Shown: positions 1 through 11,665 of the stretch, piece by piece | How positions within the stretch are numbered: position 1 is the stretch's first letter | Layout: the number at the start of each line of letters is the position of its first letter | Assembly: GCA_026545225.1 (NCBI GenBank) | Contig: CM048845.1 | Location: forward strand, 125,910,533 to 125,974,532 | Direction of reading: 5' to 3' | Source: Cornus controversa | Lineage: Eukaryota; Streptophyta; Magnoliopsida; Cornales; Cornaceae | DNA: 64,000 nt | Translations under genes and position numbers: made by a program | The notes under the pieces: generated by a model | Told to the model about the DNA's origin: nothing | Database searches by the model: none | What the model saw: only the letters and a program-made list of their open reading frames with translations

Positions 1-3000
1 ACATCCTCTTCCCTTAGCATTACTGTGCCATTCTTCTGTTCAACAAATATCACTTAATGCCCTAAATGGGAAATTTAGCAAAACAAATGTACTTATGTAT
101 ACACATGCATATAGAAAAATCTGTACAAGTACCTGTGAACAAACAATATCTTGTGCGGTAACATCTTTGAAATTTTCAGTTTTGTCCTTTGGAACAGCAT
201 ACTCGTTACAAAACTGCCACAGAGAAAGGAAACATCATGGCTTAAACTTCACCTTATACAATGCATCAGTGTCTACAGACCAATATACTTAATATTGTGA
301 AAGTATCGGACAACAAAAGATACTGATAGATTACTGTGCTTAACTGCAAGTGACCAGTGAGTTGAAGCAAAGAGAATGCGGGAAGTAAGAACCAGAATAC
401 CTGATATAAATCCCTCCTCCGAATGCGTAGGATCAAATCCCTAGATTCCCTTAATTCTTGATCTGGAGCAGTCTCAATGGTTTTTATTATTGTGTCATCT
501 AACTGTATCTCGAAGAATGAAATCAGACTTAAAAATTCTATAAATAAGCAAGAATTAACTAATCAGATAACAATAATAGACAGCTCTCAAAACCTTCCAA
601 TATTGAGAAGGATCCTGAATATGAGATGTAATGTCTAGATAATCATTTGCTTTCAATAGGGCATCTACAACCATGAGCTCTATTGCCTGAAAATAGTAAA
701 CACAATATCAAATACCAAACAATATGGATTAAAAATAACATTATTTTTTTTTGGAATTGCATTCACGGAAATCTATTAAATAGAAAAGGAGATAGCTGTC
801 ACACCTTTACTTTTGCATGTGTATAGACTGTTCTGTACAAATCAGCACGAGTGGCAAATAACTTATGGATTGTTAGATCTGTAAAAATTATCAAATCATA
901 AGCAGAAGAAAGTAATCAAGAGCAAATGCAACTATAATGAGTGATTTCCAAAAGGATACTGACAATCCTTAGCACGATAGCATATCTCATCGCCCAACAC
1001 CCGCATTGTCTCCATTAACCTGCAAGCAATGGAGAAAAACAGAATGATGCTGGACAATTTTCTTTTTGTTATGATGATTTTATATTTTTCACTTAGTTAT
1101 ATATATACATATATATATAATTGAGGTTGTTAAGAAATTCTAAAAACAACCTCTGGAACTGAAAGTTGCATCCTAGACCACAGGCACGGCAGTCACGGAC
1201 GATGTAATCAAACCTGCAAGTTACTTAAGTTGCCAAGTTATTATTAACCTCATGTACCAACATCACATTTACAAACAACAATGCAGACCTTGAATTAGAA
1301 ATTAAAAAAAGAAGGAAAAATATGATATTCCAATATGTAAATATGCTCGCTATTTTTAACTGACTTGTCAACATCGATTCCATTTCGACCATTTGCGACA
1401 ATATCATACAAGAATTGCTTCTCCCTTGTGCTCTACATATTACACGTGCAAAATAAAGATTAAACTATACATGCATGAACCGGAAGGAAGATGATGAAAC
1501 AAGAAGTGAAAGCATTAGAAGAGTCAAAAAGGCTCCACCAGAGCGAATGGAGTGTTAGTAAGACTTACTTTTGGCAGAGAGAATTCAGAGCTAGCGAGTA
1601 TCATTTCCTGCCAATGATAAATATAATTTAAGGTCAGGGAAAGATTTTTAGTTTCTATTATATGATATCAATCTACCAGTTTACTCTATTGGATCTTTTC
1701 TGTAAGTAGACAGCCAAAAACAAACATTTTGTTAGGATCAGAGCAAAGTTAATGATAGAACACTGGCGAAATGGATTTTCAGTCCTCCAAGAAAGAATGT
1801 CGTATACATAAACAATAAGGATTATGCAGCCACCACCAACAAATTACAGCTATCACAATTTGAAAAAACAAAAGGCTCACTGAAAACATGGCATGCTTCA
1901 ATTCCATATCCCTGTAGACAGGGGGAAATTTTTTTCCCTATCCCTTCTAAATGTAGCTTATTACATAAAATCTTTGAACCCATTATAATAAACTATTATT
2001 TTCTTCAATTGCATATATAATTTATACTCCAAAAAAAAATATAAGATGACTGTTACAAAAGAGAGTAACTTAAGTTCTATATAATCGATACACTCATCAT
2101 TCCATTGAAATGACTAAAAACTACTTTCCAACTTTAAATTTCACTTTGTAAAAAAAATACATGAAAAAGAAAGTGATAATTTCAATGCGTATGTTGTAAT
2201 ATTTCAAGCTGACTATAGACTTCTGAATTAGAATAGCTGAAAACAATCTCTATTTAGCAGTATTTAGGACAAGCTCATAAATAAACGAGCAGCTTTTGCC
2301 ATGGTTAGATATTGCTAAACAAAAGTGGAAGATTCAAAAGAAGTGGAAATGAGTTTGATTTCCCAACTGAAGTTATTCGTTTTAATAAATGCCATCACAT
2401 GAATACAAGCTTGGAGTGAGACAGAATATGAAGAGATGCAACAGCATAAAATACTTGCTAGTATTGATTATTTGCCAACTGAAATGATATCATGGCAAGA
2501 ACACAACACAACGATAAAGAGCCAAGTCTGAGATTATATGCAACATCCCCGTGAACACAAGTTCTTGTAAATGAGGCCACAGAAACCATCAACAAAAACT
2601 TACAACTATAGTTTGAGTACATGAAGAGATTTCTTTCAGAAATATCTCAGTAACAGATACTACCATAATATTAATTGAAAATAGAATATGATAAACAACT
2701 TACCAACTCATGACAAGGTTTATTTCCATATCCATTAAACATTTATGTAATTTTTTTGCATTAATTTTCATGTTCCAAATCATTGTAGTTGCTAAAATAA
2801 AGTATATTAGACATTGCCAACACTTAAACCTTAATTGTATCACCTTACCTTAACTCTTTTAATGGTTTCAGAGTTGATCTCAATATGGTGATTATCGACA
2901 ATATGGTCAATCATCTTCACTGACATTTGCTCATGTGACCTAAAATGAACACAGTTAACATAAAATTAGTGTAAATTCTACCAGATAAATGATTGACAGA

Positions 3001-5656
3001 AAGGCAAATTGCAAAGCACAAAATTAGGAGGAAAAAAATTTGCAAAGCACAAATTTGGACTTTGAGCTTGTAACTGAAAACAAGATTTAATTTAGGGTAA
3101 ATTACACTAACATCCCCTCCAGTTAAGCGAAATTAGATAGACCTCCCCTATATATTTTTAAAAAATACACTCACTACTCTTCAGGTTTATGTTTGGCTAA
3201 ACACTTTCCCCCCTTCCATTAACGGTTTAGGCTGGTCAACATCAAAAGTTTCTTAGGTCAGCAAAATATTTATTTAAAATGTCTTTTTTGCATTTGAAAT
3301 GCGTGTAAAGATAATTAAAAACTATTTTACACATAAGGGCAAAATTATTAATAGCGAGACCTGAGGAAAACAAAGATATACTTTGAAGCTAAAGCGCATC
3401 AGATTGTTTAACCTTCAGATGATCATATCGTGACCCTTCAACAAGGAGATCATTAAGAAAAGAGTTCCCAGGATTGAAGTATCTAAATTATAAGGGTTTT
3501 TTTTTCTATTAAAAATATATATACACAAAAAATTTATTTTTTATAAAAAAAATCTAGAATTATCAGTCTCAAATAAATTTCTCTTTTTTTCTAAATGGAA
3601 AATATATTTTTCATCTATGAACAAATCATTCATTGTTGAGAAAGAGTCCAATAAGGAAAAGCACCATATGCTGGTTGTTGACCTCCATATCACTGTATTC
3701 TTCTAATATACTATTTTTTCCCCAATTCTTACTTTTTAAATTGGAGCCTTGAAAGATATGAAACTCACTTATCAGCATCCAAAAGAGATTTTTAAAGTTT
3801 GAAACAGCACTTTAAAGGAGACGTTACAAGTAGAGTGGCGAAAAATTAAAACACAATCACTAAAAGCAGATAGTTTGAATATGTATATATGAACAATGTA
3901 AAACTTACTTTCTCTGATTTTCACTAGCCAGTTCTATCATACCATAAAAATGCAGCAGAATATAGTACTATTTTTCGGCTTGAACAGATTACTCTCCTGA
4001 TGTCCCTGGTATATTCTAAGAGAAGAAGGAATATTGCATTCTACTGCAGCAACAACAACAACCAAGCCTTTTTCCCAACTACTTGGGAATGACTACATGA
4101 ATCCTATGATTATATTGCATTCCACTGAAGGGTGTAAAATTTACCATTTGGAGCCATTGAGAACCCGCGGAAGAAAGTCGCGTTCAAACAAATGACTGAA
4201 AGGCCCATGGCCTACATCATGCAAGAGTCCTACAAATTTAAGCAATAATAGATGGATCAAATAACTTGAAATAAAGGCAGTTTACAAAATTTAATGATAG
4301 TTACCCGCAAGTTTCACTGTTTGTATATCAAAGTGATCAATACCAAGCTCATAGCCCTGCAGGAATGACAGGCATGTAAACAAAAATCCCTCAATCTTTT
4401 TCATATTGCAATTAAAATGATCAGTGCATGCAGATTCCATACTTGGTGACTTTTAAGTTTGTGAACAGCTTCACCAGCAAGCCAATACACCCCAAGAGAA
4501 TGTTCAAACCTGGAATGCACAGCCCCTGGATAAACCATGTGTGCCAAACCTGGAAATACACACACACAAAATATATATATATATTTGTCTTAAAATAAAT
4601 TTAAACCTTTCCAAGAAACACAATAGATAATGTATTAGATACTTCATGCTCAGGATACACTCATGTTCCATTTAATATCAAAGCCGTCCACATGGTCATG
4701 TACTGAGTGAAATACAAGGAGTAAAGGAGAAAAAAGAAAGAGATTATCTATCCATAAGCAATTAAGCATATATCATTTCCACAACGTTAAGAGAAGCTTC
4801 AAGCTCAGAGGAATTGATAAAATATCATTGATGATAGCCATGGTGGGTGAGAAGCAAACCATAAAAGTCAATAATAATTTCCTATTATATAAGCTATTCA
4901 CATCTTCAACATTTAGATGGAATAACTAGTTAGGAATCTGGTGTGGTATATATTCAAGTGTCGGACAGTCAAATTCTCAAACAAAAGGACACAAGAACAT
5001 TGCTAAATATTCATCTTATTTAATATTTTTATTTTACTTTCTAGATTAAAATAATGTCATGTAATATAGTGTTCAATGCATTTCACTCATTTTGAAGCAC
5101 TAGTATAATAAGGTGCATGTCCAACCAAAAACATTAGATGCATATCCCATACCTAGTAACCCAAGTCCAAGTATTGTGTCCCCAACACAGGTACTTCAGC
5201 TACAATTGAAGAGTCCACATAACATCTTTGACAACTCCCAATATTATGCATTACTCCCAAAAACAAAAACAATACAAGTGATGTTTCATAGCAGCTAGGA
5301 ATTTCATTTTGTTAATTAACTTTCTGAAATAAACAAAGACTAAATTTGCCACAAGAGCATAAGATTGCCACAACAACAATGATATATAAATAAATTATAC
5401 CAAAAAAAGAAAGGAATAAAAAATGAAATGAAAAAAAGAAAGAAATGAAGGAAAAGACCTTATGTTCATGCATCAATTGTTAAAGCCAGAATAGTAAATT
5501 AAACTCAAAACCAACCAAAATAAGAGATCGAAGTAAGAACATGTTAAAATCTGCCTTAACTAATATAGGTTGAATGCTTCAGTGGAAAAATAATAAATGT
5601 CACCAGAGAATTACTTGTCATCTAAATTTTTATTTTTATTTATTTTGTGTGTGTGT

Positions 5657-5689
<33 letters not shown>

Positions 5690-7707
5690 GGTGTTGTTGC
5701 GGGGTTGAGTACTTCAACTCCTGTAAGGATTTGTTTTTTTGCAAGTCATAAAGAGGGTTCATGGATCTACAAATTACCCATAGAATATAGCTAAGAAAGT
5801 CATCCCTGGACTAAATTAAAAAACAAAGAAGGTAGGGGTGTAGGGCCAGCTTTCAAGCCAAAAGCTGTTAGCATAAAGAACATTAATAATTAAACCACTC
5901 AATAAGGCAGATATCAGTAAAAGGGACAACAAGTCCTCCTGCAAAGATCTTATAACATAACCCACCTATATTGTCTGCATTATTCCAGCAAAAACATACC
6001 ATTCATGAAAACCTACAAACTCAGTATCTATTTATGTGATCAGACATAATATCCAGTGATTTAAACATAATCCTTAACTGGACCTACATCATCTGTCATA
6101 ACAAATATAGATTCCTTCAATGAACAAACCACCTTATCATATTCCTCAGTACAAGTACTAGATTTTATTTCTATTAACAATAATAGACACACACATTCAT
6201 AGAAGAGAGATTAATATACTTATTGTTCCTCTTAACTTTATTCCAAGTTTTAACATTAAACTTGGCAAATACTACTACCTTAATGAAAATTTTACTTGAA
6301 AATTTTAAAAATAAAAGAGCAAATGATGAATTTTCAAATAATGACTCCATGATACCATCCAAAGACATCCTTAATCCATCTCCTTATAATAATTGTGCTT
6401 TTCTGGCACATCAAATTATGCCTTTTCAACTATATTCTGAATCATAACATGATAGAGTGCCGAGAGACATAATTTGGTGAGGTTTAAAAATTAGTAGGAC
6501 TAAACTGAATATATGGAATATAAATTTAATAAAGAGTCCAATTTTGATAATATAATGATCACGCTTCAAAACCAAAAGATTGTCCACAATGACCATTTTC
6601 AATACTTAAGAGTCTATAATACAAAAAAAAATGGTGAGATAAATGGTGATATAATTAGTATAATTGGAGCATGTTGGACAAAATGGAGATATGCTAGTGT
6701 GATTTTATGCAATAAAAGAGTAACAAATAAATTAAAAAGGAAAACTTCATCGAGCAGTTATATGGTTCAGATTGATGGACTTTAAAAAAAGAAAAAAAAA
6801 ATTCATATGGCCGACCCCATTCATATGAGATTAAAGTAAGGATGATGATAATGAATTATATACTGAACCATCTAAATTACATTATCTTTTGAGCATTTAC
6901 TTTACAATGATTTGGCTCTTAAACTTATTTAAATAGAGTTCCTAACACAATTTCATTAATCAACTAGAGTGAAGCCAAAGGATAAGCCTAAAACTGAATT
7001 CATAACTATAAGAAATGCAGTGGGCCAGTGGCAATAGTTAGTTATGACCAAATTCTTAATGTTTGTGTAAGATGGACAACATCGGTAAACAATTCTCACA
7101 AGAATGACCAATTACTACATTTCAAACCTCATTGGAGAACGATTTCAATGTCAGGAGGATATCAAACTCACCAAGTTGTTTAAGTTCCCGAAGTCTGAAA
7201 TATAGCAATATAATCAAATCATTAATATCATTTCAATAAGTTGTAAAAACTAGCATAAGAGTCTCCCTGAAAAAATATCAACAACAAAAAAACACGGAAA
7301 ACAGAGAAAAATAAGCAGTAAAAATTAGGCAACTAATCTAAAACGTTATAGAATATAAACTCGCCTTTGAAATTCTTCAGTGTCTACGAACTTCAGAAAA
7401 AGCTGCAACCATAACAAAAACAGATATTAAATTATATTGACTGCCATAAAACTTAAGTTATAATTATAATAGTAATCAAGTTACAAATATACACCTGATG
7501 TTTAGTTGCAGCTAGTAAGTATAAATGAAAACATTAGAATAAAGAAACCAAAGGTAATCTAGTGAACTACACTCATGGGCTCTATACCTTAATCTAAATC
7601 CTTGACCTTTGTATATATGCTTGCTCTAATAAATGCACCAAATAACAGAAGTATATTATAATCAAGGCGCGCGCACACGGGCGGAGGGAGAGGGGGGCAA
7701 TGAAAAG

Positions 7708-7748
<41 letters not shown>

Positions 7749-9184
7749 AAAAAAATTCAAAATTTTTGTTATACCCTAAAAAAATAGTTGTTTTGCAATA
7801 AGCCCAATTTTTGGTTTTTTTAAAACAATTATTTATTACCCTAAAAAATAGTAAGCTTGAAAATAAATTAACTTGTATTTTTCTAAATTCATAAAATTTT
7901 TAACTTGCATCTTTTTACCCTTACTTTTGAAGTACAATCTTGTGAAATAAAAATGTAAGTTCATTATTATGGTAAGGTCTCACTATAACATATCATTATT
8001 ACATTTACAATAATATACACACATGTATGATATCAATTATATGAATTCAAGAGAGAAAAAGGAGAATATTACACTAACCTCCCTTCTTGTTTAATAAAGA
8101 TACATCAACCTTCTTTCTCAAACATTTTATTAGAGGGTGTCTAAATAGAAAAATATATTTAATTATATACTAATCTCCATCTACGAGTCTTTGAAGCATT
8201 GGGAATAAGAAAAAACTAAAGTGTTATGATACCAAGATGGCAAAAATGCAAATAAAAACAATGATATCATATATGTTAATATTTTTAGTTGTCACGTATT
8301 AAATGAAAAATTCTATAAGTACTCCTGGTATAAGTTATTAAAGTACTTCTATAACTACTCCTGGTATAAGTTATTAAAGTACTTCTCTAATCGTGTTTTA
8401 TTAAAACTTGCTAGATTTTGTTTAGTTAAAATAGTACTATTTTATTATTAATCTGTCATCAAGGTAATAATTATATATCTTTCTCAAAGTGGAATCAAAG
8501 TACTCAAATTTTACATGTAACTTATCGTTTTCTCTTTCTATGTGCTTTCTTTCTCTACTAAATTTCTATTTCTATTTATTTCGATTGCATTTTTCTCATT
8601 TTTTGAATTATATTTTCCTCAACAAATATACCAAACTAATTTTGTAAGAAAAATTATATTACAATTGATTTATAAAATTTTCAAATCTTAAATTACACAA
8701 TTTTAGTTTGGCCCCAATTCAAAATTTCTGACTCAACCCCTGCACACACACTAAGTTGAATTCTTTTTGGTGAAGTATTTACTTCTAGAACTATCTTACC
8801 TGCTATTCATATTTCTTTTTTCAGCTTTTTTTTTTAAGAACAAAGGACATGTAATGATTCTAAGGCTGTCCATTCAAAAGAAAAACACATCAATCTTGAT
8901 TCCACCCGAAGGCAGATAATTAACAATGAATTACCAAGTGATAACAATAATCATAATAATCTATGTAACAATTATGTTTATACATACACATATGTGTGTG
9001 TGTTTGTGTGTGTGTGTATGCATTGTATTGGAAAGCGAAATTTTAACAGAGAGAATGTTACTGGATCAAGATAAATGTTGCCGTGGACGTTGTCGTGGAC
9101 ATGCTTGGAGAATCTTTGATCTTGTGAAGAGGAAAAGGTGTAATTCGGAGAGGAAATGAAGTCGCCGTTGCAATAAGCTCCCAT
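1..9184 (-). CDS. SAMHD1-like HD-domain dNTP triphosphohydrolase (3' end off window)
   Basis: Plant homologue of SAMHD1, which hydrolyses dNTPs to deoxynucleoside and triphosphate. Exons (minus): 9062-9184, 7365-7402, 7172-7194, 4443-4549, 4305-4356, 4145-4229, 2849-2939, 1569-1607, 1365-1432, 1151-1213, 964-1019, 805-878, 594-686, 401-502, 133-213, and 35 to beyond base 1. About 376 codons are visible; the family is usually near 470. The metal-binding HD residues are all present: His78 in RFEHS, His118-Asp119 in LLHDVGHGPFSH, and Asp211 in FDYIVRD. The start was chosen at MGAYCN because the frame upstream does not look like protein; an in-frame Met lies 10 codons earlier. Intron 2 appears to begin with GC (AG|GCGAGT), since only that junction gives the family sequence EEFQRLRELKQLG. 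Exon 3 is a 23-bp microexon. Introns 1 and 3 are long and hold LINE and hAT debris. Enzyme activity is inferred from the family. Confidence 0.9.
4047..4111 (-). mobile_element. Short LINE/SINE 3'-tail insertion with target duplication
   Basis: Read on the minus strand, about 65 bp end in a (TTG)n tail preceded by a small inverted repeat, CCCAAGTAGTTGGG, as at the 3' ends of plant RTE-type LINEs and their SINE partners. It is bounded by a 16-bp direct repeat with one mismatch (4031-4046 and 4112-4127), the mark of target-primed insertion. It lies in intron 6 of the SAMHD1-like gene and is strongly 5'-truncated. Exact family is uncertain. Confidence 0.6.
5659..5688 (+). repeat. Poly-G tract of 30 bases
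   Basis: An unbroken run of 30 G follows a short (TG)n stretch inside intron 3 of the SAMHD1-like gene. On the transcribed RNA this is poly-C. Long poly-G tracts are rare in AT-rich plant DNA, can form G-quadruplexes, and their exact length is often an assembly estimate. Confidence 0.95.
6446..6856 (+). mobile_element. Internally deleted RTE-type LINE fragment
   Basis: A 90-aa frame at 6513-6785 reads like the C-terminal part of plant RTE-clade reverse transcriptase (EYKFNKE, FQYLRVYN, NGEINGD, GACWTKWR, VTNKLKRK). The 3' tail follows at once (GGCCGACCCCATTCATATG, then GATGAT repeats), so the segment between them is deleted. An imperfect 15-bp direct repeat flanks the unit at 6431-6445 and 6857-6871 (13 of 15 match), supporting a retroposon insertion. 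It sits in intron 3 of the SAMHD1-like gene, antisense to it. Strongly 5'-truncated and not functional. Confidence 0.75.
7670..8748. mobile_element. Probable non-autonomous hAT-like element with internal poly-C
   Basis: The left end (CGGGCGGAGGGAG) and the reverse complement of the right end (CAGGGGTTGAGTCAG) resemble the degenerate CAGGGGCGGA-type termini of plant hAT elements, and both sides are flanked by CA-rich sequence that could include a target duplication. The interior is AT-rich and non-coding. It lies in intron 1 of the SAMHD1-like gene. Ends and family are tentative. Confidence 0.4.
7708..7746 (+). repeat. Poly-C tract of 39 bases
   Basis: An uninterrupted run of 39 C, followed by a poly-A run, just inside the left end of the hAT-like element. 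On the transcribed strand of the SAMHD1-like gene this is poly-G, with quadruplex potential. It is the second long G/C homopolymer in this one gene, 2 kb from the first. Confidence 0.95.
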
Positions 9185-11330
9185 ACTCTCTGCTCCTACA
9201 GAAGAATACTGCACACGCTGATATTGATTCAGAACTGGAGTTCCGAAAACCTAATATATGAATGTGTGTTTGTGTGTGTATATATATCATCAAAAGTAAC
9301 ATTGATATTAGGGATTCGATGAAACTAAAAGAGACAACGATAGAAATTTTACTGAGCGTTACCTGGCGGAAAACAGAGAAAGAGAGAGAGAGAGAGAGAA
9401 AAGGTACGAATTTAATTTGCAGAACTTTTGAAATGTGTGGTGGAGTAGTGCCGCTAGAGCGTCAGTGATTTTGATTACTGAGCGAGGACTCGTTACTTGT
9501 TAGAGTAACTGAACTGGTTAGGTAACGGCATTACGCGAAGGAATTGTGGAGGAAAAGAAAAGGAGAGTTTATTAATGTTAATTTGGTTCAGTTTTTCCTT
9601 ATAACAATTCTTTATTTGTAGAATTGAAAAAGAAAAAAATAACTCAAATCCAATTTAATTGATAAAGTCAGAAAATTTAGTTAAAAAAAAAAAAAGATTT
9701 AGGAACCATTTATTATTTTTAGAAAAATACATTTTGTTTTTAAATTCCTTTAAAATTAAGTTAGATAACAAAATCAAATCAACCATTTTTTTCCTCCAAG
9801 GAAATGCTGAAAAAATATTGGATAAAAAAAAAGAGTTAGTGACATGCATTTTATTCACATTTTTAGCATGGAAAGAATAATTTTGCATGTTGAATGTAAT
9901 TTTCAAATCAATCAAGCATTTTAAGGTCGTAGCTCTAACTTATAGAACATGATTTCTTTGGAGAGGTTGAGAATTTGAGCCGAGTAGAGTATGTTGTGAG
10001 AAATGAAATGTTATGTTTAAGAGGATGGAATTGAATGGAGTGGTTGAAATTGAATTTAGAGAAAATTTACCAAGCCATAGTTGCACTGTGTAATTTGATC
10101 TCTCCTGTCACCTCATGACGTGGATTAGGGACACGTTCTCAAGGACTAGTCCCGCGTGCATGGTCACCTCCATGAGTACTAGAAACTTCAGCAATACAAA
10201 TGATGGCTATTGGCTTCAGTGGAAGTGAGGAGAAAAATCAAGGGCACGCACGCACTCAGTTGGTTGGTGGGCTTCTTATGCAAGAATCAATTCATTGGGC
10301 CCCTTCTCATCTCAAGCGCTCAATTAGAAGAGACATAGTGGCTCCACAAATGTTTTGCCAAAAAAATTCTAGCTCATGTCACTACCAGACTCTATTTTCC
10401 AGAGGGTTGGTTATGTACTCAATCAAGATTGGCTCCATCCATGCCTTGCCATAGAAAACCTCATTACTTCGAAAACAAACTTTAATGTATTGTACCACGT
10501 ACAACGGTTATGATGTAATTAATACTTACTCCCAGAAATAGGCCTGGATAATCACAAATTACTGGACACATTAAGTGCGAGAGAAGGACGGCCCCTCCTA
10601 GTAATTGTCATGTATATACTTCGAATTAGTGATTCGTTTGGTTAATGTGAAAATGGATGAAAAATAATGTAAATAAAGTCACAACTTCGAATCAAATGTT
10701 ATCATGGATAACAGACATTATTTAGATATTGGTTGTTGCTTAAATGGCACACTTGGCGATTGCTTCTCAATGTAAAACTGTGCAAAGAGATGCAAGTGCG
10801 ACAAGTCAATGAGCCGCTTGTCATAACTCATTTTCCATTTGATTTCACACTGTAGCCAATGACAGGAATCAATTAAAACTTCAACAAAAATAAATAAACT
10901 CATAATTAAAAGAAAAAAAAAACAGTTCCTTATCCCAGAAATAATTAAAAATTACTTCATTTAAAGAATAAAAACTGAACAAAATTGCATCTTAGGAATA
11001 ATATGAACACCAAGGTGATATATTCTGTAAGTGGCCACAGGACCAATTGGCAATTACACAACCTGTAAATGACATTCCAGATACCCCCTCAAATCTGCCA
11101 GATATTGTCGAATTTTTATATTTTTCAGAATACAATATACTTCAATCTCAATAAATAAGACAGTTGAAAGAGTAGGTTATTTTCCTCTTTCCCCTTTTAT
11201 TTCATATTTACCATTCAGCTAGTGAATTTGTGAATTTTGGGACAAACAAACTAGACTAAATGAACAGATCAAAGAAAATTATATATGATAAACAAAAATA
11301 AGAGAGAGAACTGGCACAATATTCATATAT
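9185..11330. other. Spacer between the SAMHD1-like and OB-fold genes
   Basis: The part next to 9184 should hold the promoter and leader of the SAMHD1-like gene; it includes a (TG)n/(TA)n stretch near 9262-9290 and a (GA)n run near 9378-9403. The rest, to about 11330, is AT-rich. Short frames at 10200-10454 and 10718-10903 match nothing I recognise and lack support as genes. Confidence 0.5.
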
Positions 11331-11665
11331 ATAATATTCCATAACAAGAGCAATCCATGTCGCAATATAAATAACCACCAAAGCAAGTTCCATTTATCAA
11401 ATCTGATTGCGATTACCAGTGGTGCTAGAGCCTACTTTGTTCCACCAGCCACCTTGACAGCCACCGAAGAACAATCAGACTTTCATTTGTAGTAATAACT
11501 CCAGATAACTTCTTCCTAAACAAGAGTTTTCCTGGACATCATGCAAACAAGATGACCTGGAAAACAACATAAACTCACTTTGCCATCTCATAAACCACAA
11601 TCCACATCTTGCCTGATTCAGTTGTTTTGGCCCCAAAATAACTGAAATGACTGCATTTCAACAAG

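Noticed and set aside
3096-3300. GGGTAAATTACACTAACATC as the left end of a MULE or MITE
   Set aside because: It resembles such ends, but no matching right end was found nearby.
10718-10903. 61-aa minus-strand frame that looks protein-like
   Set aside because: No family recognised, no splice partners seen; kept only as spacer.
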